A stretch of DNA of 64,000 nt from Bin90 sp965214635. Lineage in GTDB: Bacteria > Chloroflexota > Dehalococcoidia > Lucifugimonadales > JADFKI01. The notes under the pieces were generated by a model. The model searched no databases. It worked only from the letters and a program-made list of their open reading frames with translations, and was not told where the DNA came from. Every line of letters starts with the position of its first letter. Position 1 is the stretch's first letter. A program made the translations under genes and the position numbers. The stretch lies in the NCBI GenBank assembly GCA_965214635.1, contig OZ243964.1:2603441-2667440 (forward strand), read 5' to 3'. This document shows positions 40,952 to 50,340 of this stretch, in pieces.

Positions 40952-41736
40952 GTCTGATATAGGAAATCTCGCAGGACGAGAGCGCTCATGATGTTTAGCT
41001 CCTTCAAGTTCTTGGTAATTTCTGTGTACATTTTGCTTCTGCTTTTGATGTACAGCACACCGTCAAGAATGGCTATTGGGGTTGCCTTCAAGTCTTGCAA
41101 CTGAAGGAGGGCGACGCCGTCGTTGAATTGTGCGTTTTGGTGTCCACCAAAGTCGGTGAGAAACTTCGCTTCACCTATGACATATTCGCCATTGAACCGT
41201 GCGACTAAGTCTAGTCCCTTGTTTAGGCGATAGTTTAGATGCTGCTCAGCAAATGCTTTCATTTCAGCATCGGTTGCATCTAGGATAGCGTTACGCTCGT
41301 TTGAGACAAATTCCTCCAAACCAACAGGCTCTATGCCCAAAGATTTTCCGTGTATCCATCGTCGAAATTGAGGCCCCATTTGGCGATTTGTCTCTTTAGG
41401 CTTGGATGACTGCACATAGATTTCGTTAAGCCCCATTTCGTACAAGCGGCCACACAGGCGCGCAACTGTTGCAGGATTGCGTCCTATTGCATTCCTGTCT
41501 CTTCTCAGATACGCCACATATGGATCCTTTATCGGGAACAAATCTAGCCTCAACAGGCTATTCAGCAGCGCTGCGTTGTCCCTCTTCTCAAAGGCTAGCT
41601 CAACACTTCCCCAGACATCAGTGTCTATATCCCTAATGCCTTCTGGTATCGCCGGGTACACTCGAAACAGGTTATCGAGGTAGTTGCGTTGGTTGGCGTA
41701 TTCGATACTCAATTTGGTCCAGTAGTTCATCTCCAT
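40948..41736 (-). CDS. Type II restriction endonuclease
   Basis: A 262-residue protein directly upstream of and overlapping the methylase gene. The C-terminal third has a PD-(D/E)XK active site: GLDLVARFNGEYVIGEAKFLTDFGGHQNAQF, with Asp, then E-A-K. The FGGHQ-containing stretch recalls a family of type II enzymes, perhaps Tsp45I-like, but I cannot assign specificity. The N-terminal part (LCGRLYEMGLNEIYVQSSKPKETNRQMGPQFRRWI) probably contacts DNA. A TATAAT at 41746-41751 lies only 10 bp from ATG 41736, so the mRNA is probably leaderless, which would delay endonuclease production relative to the methylase. The frame extends upstream to 41826, with no better start. Confidence 0.82.
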   Translation of the reverse strand: MEMNYWTKLSIEYANQRNYLDNLFRVYPAIPEGIRDIDTDVWGSVELAFEKRDNAALLNSLLRLDLFPIKDPYVAYLRRDRNAIGRNPATVARLCGRLYEMGLNEIYVQSSKPKETNRQMGPQFRRWIHGKSLGIEPVGLEEFVSNERNAILDATDAEMKAFAEQHLNYRLNKGLDLVARFNGEYVIGEAKFLTDFGGHQNAQFNDGVALLQLQDLKATPIAILDGVLYIKSRSKMYTEITKNLKELNIMSALVLRDFLYQT

Positions 41737-41745
41737 AGCAGGGCG

Positions 41746-41751
41746 ATTATA
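41746..41751 (-). promoter_or_regulatory. -10 element of the restriction-modification operon
   Basis: A perfect TATAAT on the minus strand, 10 bp before the endonuclease ATG. The predicted transcription start (about 41739) is nearly at the start codon, so the transcript would have almost no 5' leader. Confidence 0.45.
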
Positions 41752-41776
41752 GCATAATGTAGCGCATACATTCTGT

Positions 41777-42315
41777 TTGCATGCCAGCGTATCTTTGTTT
41801 GTAGGGCTGTTTCGCCGCCTTACCAAACATCAAGACTGGACACGCCGCTTTCTCGCTGACCCAAGCCTTCTGGGGGTAGCGGACACTTACGGCATAGAAC
41901 TGATACATCCTACGCGTGAGGGCAGAACCGCCAAGCAGATAGCAAAGAAGGGCAAGTCCAACTACCGGTGGATAGTGGGCGGCAAGCTCTGCTTGGTGCT
42001 GAACCATCTCGGGTTGGTCGTAGACTGGGATTGTGATACTGCCAATAGGCATGACAGTCGCTTCGCTCACCTGATTAAGCGTTTCGTTGGCGAATGATCG
42101 TGCTGATTGATATGGGCTTTCACACTGCCGATGCCGACCCGCCCAACCTCAAACTCTGTCGCAGAGGCGAGTGGAATGTGCGAATGAAGGTGGAGACCGT
42201 GCTGTCTATGCTGACGGTGGTGTGTCATATGAAGAAGATGCGCCATAGGGCTTGGGAGTATTTCAGAACTCGGCTTGCTTACTTGATGATAGCCTCCAAC
42301 ATATTGGTGCAGTGA
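41777..42315 (+). pseudogene. Degenerate, frameshifted DDE transposase
   Basis: Two plus-strand reading frames together resemble one DDE transposase. The first (41777-42097) has RREGRTAKQ-like sequence, GKSNYRWIVGGKLCLVLNHLG and DWDCDTANRHDSRF; the second (42094-42315) has MIVLIDMGFHTADADP, NLKLCRRGEWNVRMKVETVLSML and ends NILVQ. They overlap at GAATGA, a -1 shift, so one base has probably been lost. About the first third of a normal transposase is missing. Catalytic D (VLIDMGFH) and E (KVETVL) can be seen in the second part. No clear terminal inverted repeats were found. It lies beside the divergent restriction-modification genes and is probably inactive. Confidence 0.8.
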
Positions 42316-42406
42316 GATGGGCTTGTGCCGGATGAACGCGCCATTGCGTGCATTCTGTCGCATCCACCGCTCGATTTGCCCTCTAACCCACTAAATTAAC
42401 CCCCTC

Positions 42407-42428
42407 CCGTAATACTTCCGTAATACTT
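42407..42428 (+). repeat. Tandem 11-bp direct repeat near a putative promoter
   Basis: CCGTAATACTT occurs twice back to back, ending 6 bp before TATACT (42435-42440). It covers the space where a -35 and spacer would lie, so it could be an activator or repressor site for the giant gene; this is inference from position only. Confidence 0.4.
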
Positions 42429-42533
42429 TTGCGATATACTAGGTCGCAGCGTCGCGGAGTGTGCCGCTTGCGCTGCGTGCTTTTCGCCATCTAGGACACG
42501 CTGATGGGCAACAAAATCGCGATGCATACGCAT

Positions 42534-42582
42534 AAAACGGGTTGATGATTTTTCGAGTGACGAAAAATCATCAACCCGTTTT
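42534..42582 (+). terminator. 21-bp perfect inverted repeat, bidirectional terminator-like
   Basis: The 21 bases at 42534-42554 are exactly complementary to 42562-42582 around a 7-nt loop GAGTGAC. The arms begin AAAACGGG and end CCCGTTTT, so both strands have a U-run, as in bidirectional terminators. It stands 65 bp before the giant gene's ATG, downstream of a possible promoter. Confidence 0.7.
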
Positions 42583-42647
42583 ATTTTGAAACCCTCGAGT
42601 ATCAAATCTAAATAGTCCACCTAGTTAAGGAAGGAAACAGGGAAAAA

Positions 42648-45600
42648 ATGAGTAGAAGATTAGTACCGTATCTGTTTGCCATCGCGATAATTGCGGCTTT
42701 CGGCGTCATGCTCATCGGCAACGGAATGGGCGAAATTAAGCCCGTTTTCGCACAGGCGCTGCCAACGCCATCGGCGTCAACGACAGTTGTCTTCGTAAAC
42801 CAAGACAACCCCAGTGACGCGGCTGCTGATACCGATTCGTACACCTACAATGTAAACACGGGTGAATCTGTTGCTAATGCGTTGGTTGCCACTATTCCGC
42901 CAGCCCTTCTTTGGGATACGACCCCAAGTTCAAACTTTTCAGATTATAGACCGCACTACTCGATAGGCACGGATGCGGGCCAAGGTCATGGATCTGACCA
43001 CGATAAGTTCGACATTGATAATGAAAGCGGGGAGATAACAATCGCCGCTGGTCAGACCTTAACTGCGAACACCTACAACATCACATTGATAGGTGATATA
43101 TGGGACACCAACCGTAACCAATTCGTTCACCTTACTGACGATGTTATTAGAGACAGCATCAACGTGGCGTTCGTTGTTTCAGACTCGGCGGCGACAGCGA
43201 CACCCACACCGGGCCCGTCCGTACCGCCGGAAGCTCAATTTGCGAGCCAAGACGCCCCCAGCGTAGCGGCGGCTGATACCGATTCGTACTCCTACACTGT
43301 GCAGAAGGCTGATGCTGTTGCTAGTGCGGCGATTGGCACTATTCCGCCAGCCATTCTTGTGAATGCGGACGCAGGTGAGAGGGCGAACTACACGCTAGAC
43401 ACAACTGGTGGAGCTAACCACGATCTTTTCTCCATTGATGCTACAAGTGGTGCGATAACTGTCATTAGCACTCTTTTTAGTGCTACATTATCGGCGCAAA
43501 CCTACAACATCACATTGAAGGCTGAGGTTTATGACTCTGCTGATGCCTTTGTTTCCGGTTCTACTTCTGACACCATCGATGTAGCAATCGAGGTTGTCGA
43601 ACAGACGGGCCCCGTCCCGACGATTCGCTTCGCGAGCCAAGACAACCCCAGCGTAGCGGCGGGTGATGCCGAGTCGTACACTTTCAGTATACTTCGGGCT
43701 GATACTGTTACTATTGGTGTGACGGTTGGCACTATTCCGCCAGCCATTCTTGTGAATGCGGAAGCAGGACATAGAGCGAACTACACGATAGGCAGGGAAT
43801 CAGGCCATGGGTGGGCATATGATCGATTCGCCATTGATGCTACAAGCGGGACGATAACATCTGTTGCAGGAGAATTACCTGTGACCTCCCACCCGCTCAC
43901 ATTGGTGGGTCAGGTTTATGACTCGAATGGCGCCCTTGTTGCTAATGCTGTTGCCGACGAAATCGATGTAACAATCGAGATTGTCCCGCCGGAAGTTCAC
44001 TTTGCAAGCCAAGCCACCCCCAGCGTAGCGGCTACTGATACCGAGTCGTACTCCTACACTGTGCATCACGCTGATGCTGTTGCTAGTGCGGCGGTTGGCA
44101 CTATTCCGCCAGCCATCCTTGTGAATGCGGTATCGGACCAGTGGGCGAACTATGAGAAAAGCGGTGGTCCAGACAGGGATAAGTTCTCCATTGATGCTAG
44201 AAGCGGTGCGATAACTATCGGTAGCAGTGTTTCTGGGAACTTACCGGCGGCCACCTACAACATCACATTGAAGGCTGAGATCCATCAGACGGGTATAGGC
44301 CATGTTGCCAATACTGAGGTCGACGAAATCAATGTGGCAATCGAGGTTCTCGCGCCGGAGGCTCAGTTTGAGCAAGACAGCTACGACTTCGATATACACG
44401 AGGATGATGCCACTCCCAATGCGCTGATTGACAGTGTGCAAGCCACCATTGTGAATGCAGCAACGAGTCAGAATCTGGCTCCTAAGTACAGCATAGTTCC
44501 CGCTGACGCCAATGATCCCGCAACTGAGCATGCCGACATGTTCGCCATTAATGCTGAAGATGGGGCGATAACAGTCGCTGATCCTATCCCTGGAACCCCA
44601 ACCCCAACGAACTTAACGGAGGGCGAATACAAAATCAAATTGAAGGCTGAGGTTGTTGATGTTGACTCGAGCCGCACTGTTGTCGCCAATAGTATTTCTG
44701 ACGAAGTCAATGTGGTAATCGCGGTCGTAACCTTCTTCCCAACGATAGACATAACAACCCAAGACGACCCCACGGCAGCGGCAGAAGATGACGATTCGTA
44801 CAGCGTCCAGGTCTTCACGGACGAAGATAGCGTCATTGAAACGATAACGACCAACCTCGAATTGGACAGGGTTGAAAGGTCGGGATCTACGGTAATCTTC
44901 ACCATCCGGGACACCGCAGACGGAAGGAACTTCAGCATCAATCCGCAAGGTCAGATAAAAATCGCGGTTGACGATCTGGCGCCGGGCGTCTACACCATCA
45001 TCGTGGATGTGGCGCTGCGCGACAATACAACCAGCGCATACCGCTCGCCCGACAGTATAGAGGTGCAGATCACAGCGGTGGATGCGCCGCGTGAGGCGAT
45101 GTTCTCGGATGGCGCGCCGACGAAGGGCACGGTGGAGGCGCCGGTAGAGTTCAACAACGACAACACCCCGTTCGATTTCGAGGACGAAGGCGAACTCGAG
45201 AGGCGCAAGCTAGAGGACCTCAGCGGCGAAGCCATCGGGCGCAAGGTGATAGACATAAGCGAGTTCGTGGACGATGCTGGCGGGCACGATGTTAGCTACG
45301 AGGTAGTGAACGCAGACGACTCGACAACAGATCTGTTCGAGTTCAGCGATGCGGGCGTGCTGATGTCCACAGAGTTGTTGAGGTACCACGACGATGACGA
45401 TATGGACATCTACGAGCTGAAGCTAACGGCTGCAGACCAGAACCTCGGTGGGCTAAACCCAGACGAGCTGGCGTTCACGGTGACCGTAACCGAGCTGAGC
45501 GCGAAGTTCAAGGAAGATGCGCCGGAAGAGGGGATGGTAGACGCAGAGCCATTCGGGTCTGAAGAAGATGGCGAAGCGATGGAGATAGTGGACTTCGGCG

Positions 45601-48600
45601 AGCATGTGGACATCCCGATAGAGGTGCCGTCCTTGAAGGACGATGACGAAACCGATCGTGATGACCCAGTAGACGAAGTGCTTCACGAAGTGTCGTACGA
45701 AGTGTCAGACACGGTGAACTTCCAGATAAGCGAAGGCGGGTTGCTGCAGTCCACAGACGCGTTGAGGTTCTACGACGACCCCGACCGAGACGAGTACGAG
45801 CTGACGATAACGATTAGAGACGAGACGGTAGGCGAAGAGGACGAGCACACAATCACGATAACGGTAGATGGCGTGCCGCCGAAAGCGCAGGCAGAGTTTG
45901 ATGTGTACGAGACGCAAGGCGCGGGCGACATACTGGAACCACGCCAAGCGATAATCCGTTTTGAGGACTCTGCCGGAGAGCTGATAACGGACGACTACTT
46001 CCTGGATCCCGACCTGTCGGGCGATGCGAGCGAAGTGTTCGCAGTGTCGGACGAGGGACAGATAAGCGTCTTGGAAGCGGCGATAGAGGCGAATGTACTA
46101 GACTTGGACGCAGGCGGAAACGCGAACCGCTACATCCTGACGATAAAGGACGAGGATGCGGAGGGTGAGACGCTGGGGATAGTTACGCTGGACATCATAG
46201 CGGTGGACGAGCCGCCGGTGTTTGACGAGCCAGCGTTGACGGTAACGGTGGACGAGTCCAAGACGGCAGCGTTCGGAGTGCCGTACAGTGCGACCGATCC
46301 TGAGGGCACGGACGTAACCTTCACGCTGAAAGAGCCGGAGGCAGACACGGCAGCCCCGCCGTTCGTGATAAGCGCTGCAGGTCAGCTGAGCGTGGCACCG
46401 GGCGAGACGCTGGACGCAGACGCGCAAGAAGACAACGACTACCCGTTGACGATAGTGGCGACGGACGAGACGGGCGTGGAGACCGAGCTGGAAATAACGG
46501 TTACGGTGCTGAACGCGAACGACAAGCCTGAGTTCGCCGAAGGTACCATAACGAGCCTAGAGATCCCCGAGACGCACACAGATGCGGACGGGAATGTGGT
46601 ATCGCCAATAGGCACAGAGCTGTACAACTTTGATGCGTCAGACGCGGACGATGGAGACACGCTGGACTACAAGTTGCGCGATGCAGACGACACGCAGTTC
46701 TTTGCGATCCACATAGAGACGGGCGTGCTGACCACGATAGCGGAGCTGGACTACGAGCCGGTGGTGAACGGAGTGCGCCAAATCCGTTCAGAGTACGGGA
46801 TAGAGGTGTTGGTGGAGGACGACAGCGGGGCGACAGACGAAGTGCTGCTGCTGCTGACAATCACCAATGTGAACGACAACGCGCCTGAGATAGATGGCGC
46901 CGCGGCGTTGAGCGTGGCAGAGAACACGGTGGCGGGCGTAGCGCTGTCCACCTACACAGCGACAGACCCTGACGGGGACGAGATAACCTTCAGCATAAGC
47001 GATGAAGACAACTTCACGATGGACGCGAGCAGCGGGGTGCTGTCCACAGAAGCGCCGCTGGACTACGAGTCGCGGGTGTCGTACCCGGTGACTGTGACGG
47101 CATCAGACGGACTGCACAGCGCGTCGCTGCCGGTAACGATAACGGTAACGAACGAGGCAGACGGAATAGAGTCGATAGATGTGTCGAAGGCGAACCCGGT
47201 GCCAGCGCCGCTGATAGTGGGTAACCCGAACACAGCATTGGGCGACACTCGCACAGACCGCTTCGGTCGTCCGGACGACCTGCCAGCGACAGCCGACCCG
47301 AGCGAGGGACAGACAGCGCCAGAGTTGTTCGTGGAGACCGAGCACGGAAACTGGGGCACGGTGCTGCGGATAGAAGTGACGGCAGAGCAGATAGACCCGG
47401 GCTGCGACGGCGGCAACTGCGTGGTGGTGAACCTAGAGGCATCGGATTCAGACGACACGCTGAACCTTCAGGCGTATCGTCTAGAGCACACGCCGAACAA
47501 GTTCGCAGCGGCAGTGCTGCTAGTGTCGGAGAACCCGACAGAGGGCACCTCAGCGGTGTACAAGCACAGCGAAGGCGGGATAGCGCGCCTAGATGTGGAT
47601 GAAGAGGACACGCTGACGATAGAGTTTGGCGGTCAGTCGACGATAAGCGAGACGGTGTCGATAGAGAACGAAGCGCCCGAGTTTGGTGACTTCACGCCGG
47701 AGCACGAAGCGTCGATAGACGATGAAGAGGTGGAGTACTCGTTCACGGTAACGGACGCATTGTCGGGGTTGCCGGAGCCAGAGGATCTGCCTGACACAGA
47801 TGGAGACGATGAGTACACCTCGGTGGTGGCGCTGGTGTCAAGCCAGCAGTGCCACAATGTGGAATCGGGCACAGCGGCTGACGACCTGCCAGATGGCACA
47901 GCGCTAGTGGTGACCTTGCACGATGATGCGAGCATTTACTGCCCGCCGGGCAGCTCAAGGTACAACCTGATAAGCGATGCGAACGACTTTGACTCGATAG
48001 ACGATGGGTTTGATGTGCTGACGGAGATAGACTTCGGAGGCGAGGGCACACACTATGTGACCTTCATAGCGTGCGATGCTGCGGGCAACTGCGTAGCGTA
48101 TGACCCGGACGAGAACGAGTCGGATGAAGCGCTGCTGGAGATAACGGTAGACACCACAGCGCCGAAGATATACGAGGCGCGTACAGGCGTAGCGTGGGAC
48201 GCATCGGGAGATGAGTACGACGACAACCGCAAGTTCTTGCAAGTGGTGTTTGAGGACGCGTCAGACCTGAACGAAGAGACGATAGAGGCGGACGACTTCG
48301 TGGTTGAAGGGCACACGATAGCGCGTGTGCTGTGGTACGATACGCCCGACGACTTTGAGACGGACGAGACGCAGAACCGGTTCGCAGGCAGAGTGAACTC
48401 TAACTACAGGAACATAGCGCGTACGGTGTTCATAGAGCTTGAGGATGAGCTAGAGCCAGACGAGACGCCGGATGTGAGCGTAGTGCCGAACGGGATAGAG
48501 GACGAGGCAGCGAACGAGCAGGACGACGACGAGATAGAGGCGGAGGACTGGATAGCGCCGGCATTCACGGTGGAAAATCTGGCATCGCCGCTAGAGACGG

Positions 48601-50054
48601 CGCAGTCTCAGGAGCTGGCAGGTGAGGACGACAAGGTCGTGTTCACGGTGAGTTCAGACGAGCGGTTGAGTGCCACACGCCCGACGATAACGGTGACCTA
48701 TGTGAACGCGCCGGCAGGCTGCGTGAACACGAACGGAGTGGACGGAGAACGCGGACACATCCGCAGTAGCGACAGCGGCAAGGAAGCGTATGCTGACTGC
48801 GCAGAGAGCGGAGACATAGCGGACGACACGATAAGTTCGGTGGTGAAGAAAGACACCACGAACCAGTGGACGGTGACGGTGAACAAGCCAGACGAGACTG
48901 GCTACTACAACATCCATATATCGGGTACAGACCGCTCGCCGCAGGCAAACTTGGGCAGCGAAGGCGTTGCGCAGGACAAAATAGCGACAGACTTCTTCGA
49001 GCGCGACGGAGATGTGAACGCAGACGACGCATACTTCTTCGAGGCAGACCTGAACCTGCCGAAGCCACGGGTGGTGATAAGCGGCGTGGACGCCGGCGAG
49101 ACCGACCCATCGGTGGAGATAAAGTCGCCGCTGTTCATAGAGATAGACTTCAGCAGCCCGTTCCTGCCGGACTGTGCGCCGGGTAAGAAGGGCGGAGACA
49201 ACACAGACGACTGCACGGCAGAGACGAGCGAGTACGCAGAGGACAACTTTGACAAGGTGACCATAACGCTGTTTGAGTTGGACGGAGTGGACTTGACGGA
49301 GCAGGTGAAGACGACGGACGACGAGACCTTCTTGGTGTCGCTGACAGATGCGGAGATAAGCATAGGCAAGCACGAGTTGAAGATAGAGGCTGTGGATCAG
49401 GCTGGAAACGAGCTTGACGACACGCTGGAAATAGACTTTGAGGTTGAAGAGCGAGACGCATTCACGCGGCGTCTGAACCCGGGCTGGAACTTGGTGAGCC
49501 TGCCGGGCGAGCCACTGGACAACAGCATAAGCGCGGTGTTCGGCACGGAGATGGAAGTGCGTACGATCTACATCTACGACCCGGTGGTGCCGGGCGGCTG
49601 GCAGGTGGCAGTGCGGGAGACACTTGAGAGCGAATGGCAGGGCGACCTGACAGCAATCTCGTCCAAGCGCGGCTACTGGATACTGGGCGATGCCATCCAA
49701 GACCTAGAGGTGATAATCCCGAGGTTGGCAGGTGGAGCGACAGGCACAGGCACGCCATTGCCGCCGCCGTCAGTGCCGGTGTACGCGGGCTGGAACCTGA
49801 TCCCGGTGCTGGACATCACGGGCAACGCACTGGACACAGACCACGCGCTAGGTGCGCGGGACTACCTGCAGAGCCTAGACGATGGGCTGGACTTGGCGAG
49901 GGTGCTCGGGTTTGACACGATAACGAACCAGTGGCACACGGTGCTGGCGCCTGAGGGCGACGGCCCTGAGGACGGAGACTTGCAGATAGGTTCGGCGTAC
50001 TGGATCTTCCTGCGGGCATCTGGCACGCTGGTGCCGGGCGGAGAACTCCGCTAG
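42648..50054 (+). CDS. Giant secreted cadherin-like repeat protein (2468 residues)
   Basis: Signal peptide 1-37 (hydrophobic AIAIIAAFGVMLIG, cleavage after AQA). Residues about 49-740 are six related Ig/cadherin-like modules of roughly 120-150 residues, three of them nearly repeated (FASQD/NPSVAA, GTIPPAILVNA, SIDATSGAIT at about 198, 328 and 452). Residues about 800-1550 are acidic cadherin-type domains, with ITNVNDNAPEI near 1405, VAENT and LDYES motifs that bind calcium. Residues 1600-2270 hold further acidic Ig-like domains with a few Cys pairs. The end has two GWNLV/GWNLI modules (W2280, W2382). There is no LPXTG, membrane anchor or autotransporter domain. The family type suggests calcium-dependent adhesion on the cell surface. 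AAGGAAACAGGG precedes the ATG. Confidence 0.93.
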   Translation: MSRRLVPYLFAIAIIAAFGVMLIGNGMGEIKPVFAQALPTPSASTTVVFVNQDNPSDAAADTDSYTYNVNTGESVANALVATIPPALLWDTTPSSNFSDYRPHYSIGTDAGQGHGSDHDKFDIDNESGEITIAAGQTLTANTYNITLIGDIWDTNRNQFVHLTDDVIRDSINVAFVVSDSAATATPTPGPSVPPEAQFASQDAPSVAAADTDSYSYTVQKADAVASAAIGTIPPAILVNADAGERANYTLDTTGGANHDLFSIDATSGAITVISTLFSATLSAQTYNITLKAEVYDSADAFVSGSTSDTIDVAIEVVEQTGPVPTIRFASQDNPSVAAGDAESYTFSILRADTVTIGVTVGTIPPAILVNAEAGHRANYTIGRESGHGWAYDRFAIDATSGTITSVAGELPVTSHPLTLVGQVYDSNGALVANAVADEIDVTIEIVPPEVHFASQATPSVAATDTESYSYTVHHADAVASAAVGTIPPAILVNAVSDQWANYEKSGGPDRDKFSIDARSGAITIGSSVSGNLPAATYNITLKAEIHQTGIGHVANTEVDEINVAIEVLAPEAQFEQDSYDFDIHEDDATPNALIDSVQATIVNAATSQNLAPKYSIVPADANDPATEHADMFAINAEDGAITVADPIPGTPTPTNLTEGEYKIKLKAEVVDVDSSRTVVANSISDEVNVVIAVVTFFPTIDITTQDDPTAAAEDDDSYSVQVFTDEDSVIETITTNLELDRVERSGSTVIFTIRDTADGRNFSINPQGQIKIAVDDLAPGVYTIIVDVALRDNTTSAYRSPDSIEVQITAVDAPREAMFSDGAPTKGTVEAPVEFNNDNTPFDFEDEGELERRKLEDLSGEAIGRKVIDISEFVDDAGGHDVSYEVVNADDSTTDLFEFSDAGVLMSTELLRYHDDDDMDIYELKLTAADQNLGGLNPDELAFTVTVTELSAKFKEDAPEEGMVDAEPFGSEEDGEAMEIVDFGEHVDIPIEVPSLKDDDETDRDDPVDEVLHEVSYEVSDTVNFQISEGGLLQSTDALRFYDDPDRDEYELTITIRDETVGEEDEHTITITVDGVPPKAQAEFDVYETQGAGDILEPRQAIIRFEDSAGELITDDYFLDPDLSGDASEVFAVSDEGQISVLEAAIEANVLDLDAGGNANRYILTIKDEDAEGETLGIVTLDIIAVDEPPVFDEPALTVTVDESKTAAFGVPYSATDPEGTDVTFTLKEPEADTAAPPFVISAAGQLSVAPGETLDADAQEDNDYPLTIVATDETGVETELEITVTVLNANDKPEFAEGTITSLEIPETHTDADGNVVSPIGTELYNFDASDADDGDTLDYKLRDADDTQFFAIHIETGVLTTIAELDYEPVVNGVRQIRSEYGIEVLVEDDSGATDEVLLLLTITNVNDNAPEIDGAAALSVAENTVAGVALSTYTATDPDGDEITFSISDEDNFTMDASSGVLSTEAPLDYESRVSYPVTVTASDGLHSASLPVTITVTNEADGIESIDVSKANPVPAPLIVGNPNTALGDTRTDRFGRPDDLPATADPSEGQTAPELFVETEHGNWGTVLRIEVTAEQIDPGCDGGNCVVVNLEASDSDDTLNLQAYRLEHTPNKFAAAVLLVSENPTEGTSAVYKHSEGGIARLDVDEEDTLTIEFGGQSTISETVSIENEAPEFGDFTPEHEASIDDEEVEYSFTVTDALSGLPEPEDLPDTDGDDEYTSVVALVSSQQCHNVESGTAADDLPDGTALVVTLHDDASIYCPPGSSRYNLISDANDFDSIDDGFDVLTEIDFGGEGTHYVTFIACDAAGNCVAYDPDENESDEALLEITVDTTAPKIYEARTGVAWDASGDEYDDNRKFLQVVFEDASDLNEETIEADDFVVEGHTIARVLWYDTPDDFETDETQNRFAGRVNSNYRNIARTVFIELEDELEPDETPDVSVVPNGIEDEAANEQDDDEIEAEDWIAPAFTVENLASPLETAQSQELAGEDDKVVFTVSSDERLSATRPTITVTYVNAPAGCVNTNGVDGERGHIRSSDSGKEAYADCAESGDIADDTISSVVKKDTTNQWTVTVNKPDETGYYNIHISGTDRSPQANLGSEGVAQDKIATDFFERDGDVNADDAYFFEADLNLPKPRVVISGVDAGETDPSVEIKSPLFIEIDFSSPFLPDCAPGKKGGDNTDDCTAETSEYAEDNFDKVTITLFELDGVDLTEQVKTTDDETFLVSLTDAEISIGKHELKIEAVDQAGNELDDTLEIDFEVEERDAFTRRLNPGWNLVSLPGEPLDNSISAVFGTEMEVRTIYIYDPVVPGGWQVAVRETLESEWQGDLTAISSKRGYWILGDAIQDLEVIIPRLAGGATGTGTPLPPPSVPVYAGWNLIPVLDITGNALDTDHALGARDYLQSLDDGLDLARVLGFDTITNQWHTVLAPEGDGPEDGDLQIGSAYWIFLRASGTLVPGGELR
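43239..44366 (+). repeat. Three recently duplicated modules inside the giant gene
   Basis: Units begin at 43239, 43629 and 44001 (390, 372 and 366 bp). A 34-base segment starting GGCACTATTCCGCCAGCC is identical at 43335-43368 and 43728-43761 and has one change at 44097-44130. Conservation at the DNA level, not only protein, shows intragenic duplication. Confidence 0.85.
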
Positions 50055-50067
50055 GCAAGGGACAACA

Positions 50068-50107
50068 CGCTCGCCCCGCACCGACCTATACCGCTGCGGG
50101 GCGAGCG
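50068..50107 (+). terminator. First hairpin after the giant gene
   Basis: CGCTCGCCCCGCA (50068-50080) pairs with TGCGGGGCGAGCG (50095-50107), a perfect 13-bp stem around a 14-nt loop, 14 bp after the stop codon. There is no T-run, so it probably acts as a pause or RNA-end-protecting structure ahead of the next terminator. Confidence 0.5.
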
Positions 50108-50195
50108 CATAATCCCGGCCACACAACCATAATCACGAAATCGACTCACTATCACGAACCACGACTTTACTATCACGGAAGACGACCTGAAGCGC

Positions 50196-50228
50196 GACCC
50201 TCCCCCAGTGCGGGGGAGGGTCTTTTTT
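50196..50228 (+). terminator. Intrinsic terminator downstream of the giant gene
   Basis: GACCCTCCCCC (50196-50206) and GGGGGAGGGTC (50212-50222) form a perfect 11-bp stem with loop AGTGC, followed directly by six T's (50223-50228). Confidence 0.9.
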
Positions 50229-50305
50229 GTGCCCGTCCATGTGATGGGTGCTGCTTGCGGCAGCGGGGAGACTATCTGAATGGAAACGCCGCCAGCGCAG
50301 AAACC

Positions 50306-50334
50306 TTGACGCTTGTGATTGCCCGTGATAGCGT
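50306..50334 (+). promoter_or_regulatory. Promoter of the leuS T-box transcript
   Basis: TTGACG (50306-50311) lies 17 bp before TAGCGT (50329-50334); transcription would begin near 50341, at the start of the T-box leader. Confidence 0.5.
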
Positions 50335-50340
50335 GATTAG

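Larger units (their letters stand above)
42316..42647 (+). other. Leader region of the giant surface-protein gene
   Basis: No gene. It contains an 11-bp direct repeat CCGTAATACTT (42407-42417 and 42418-42428), a TATACT that may be a -10 (42435-42440), and a 21-bp perfect inverted repeat (42534-42582). The start codon of the giant gene follows after AAGGAAACAGGGAAAAA. Confidence 0.6.

Noticed and set aside
41777..42315. Transposase as an active element using programmed -1 frameshifting
   Set aside because: There is no slippery heptamer at the overlap, the N-terminal third is missing, and no terminal inverted repeats are evident.
43488..49110. Many long antisense ORFs across the giant surface gene
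   Set aside because: Codon bias of a long, repetitive G+C-balanced gene creates open antisense frames; none shows a start site or a protein-like composition.
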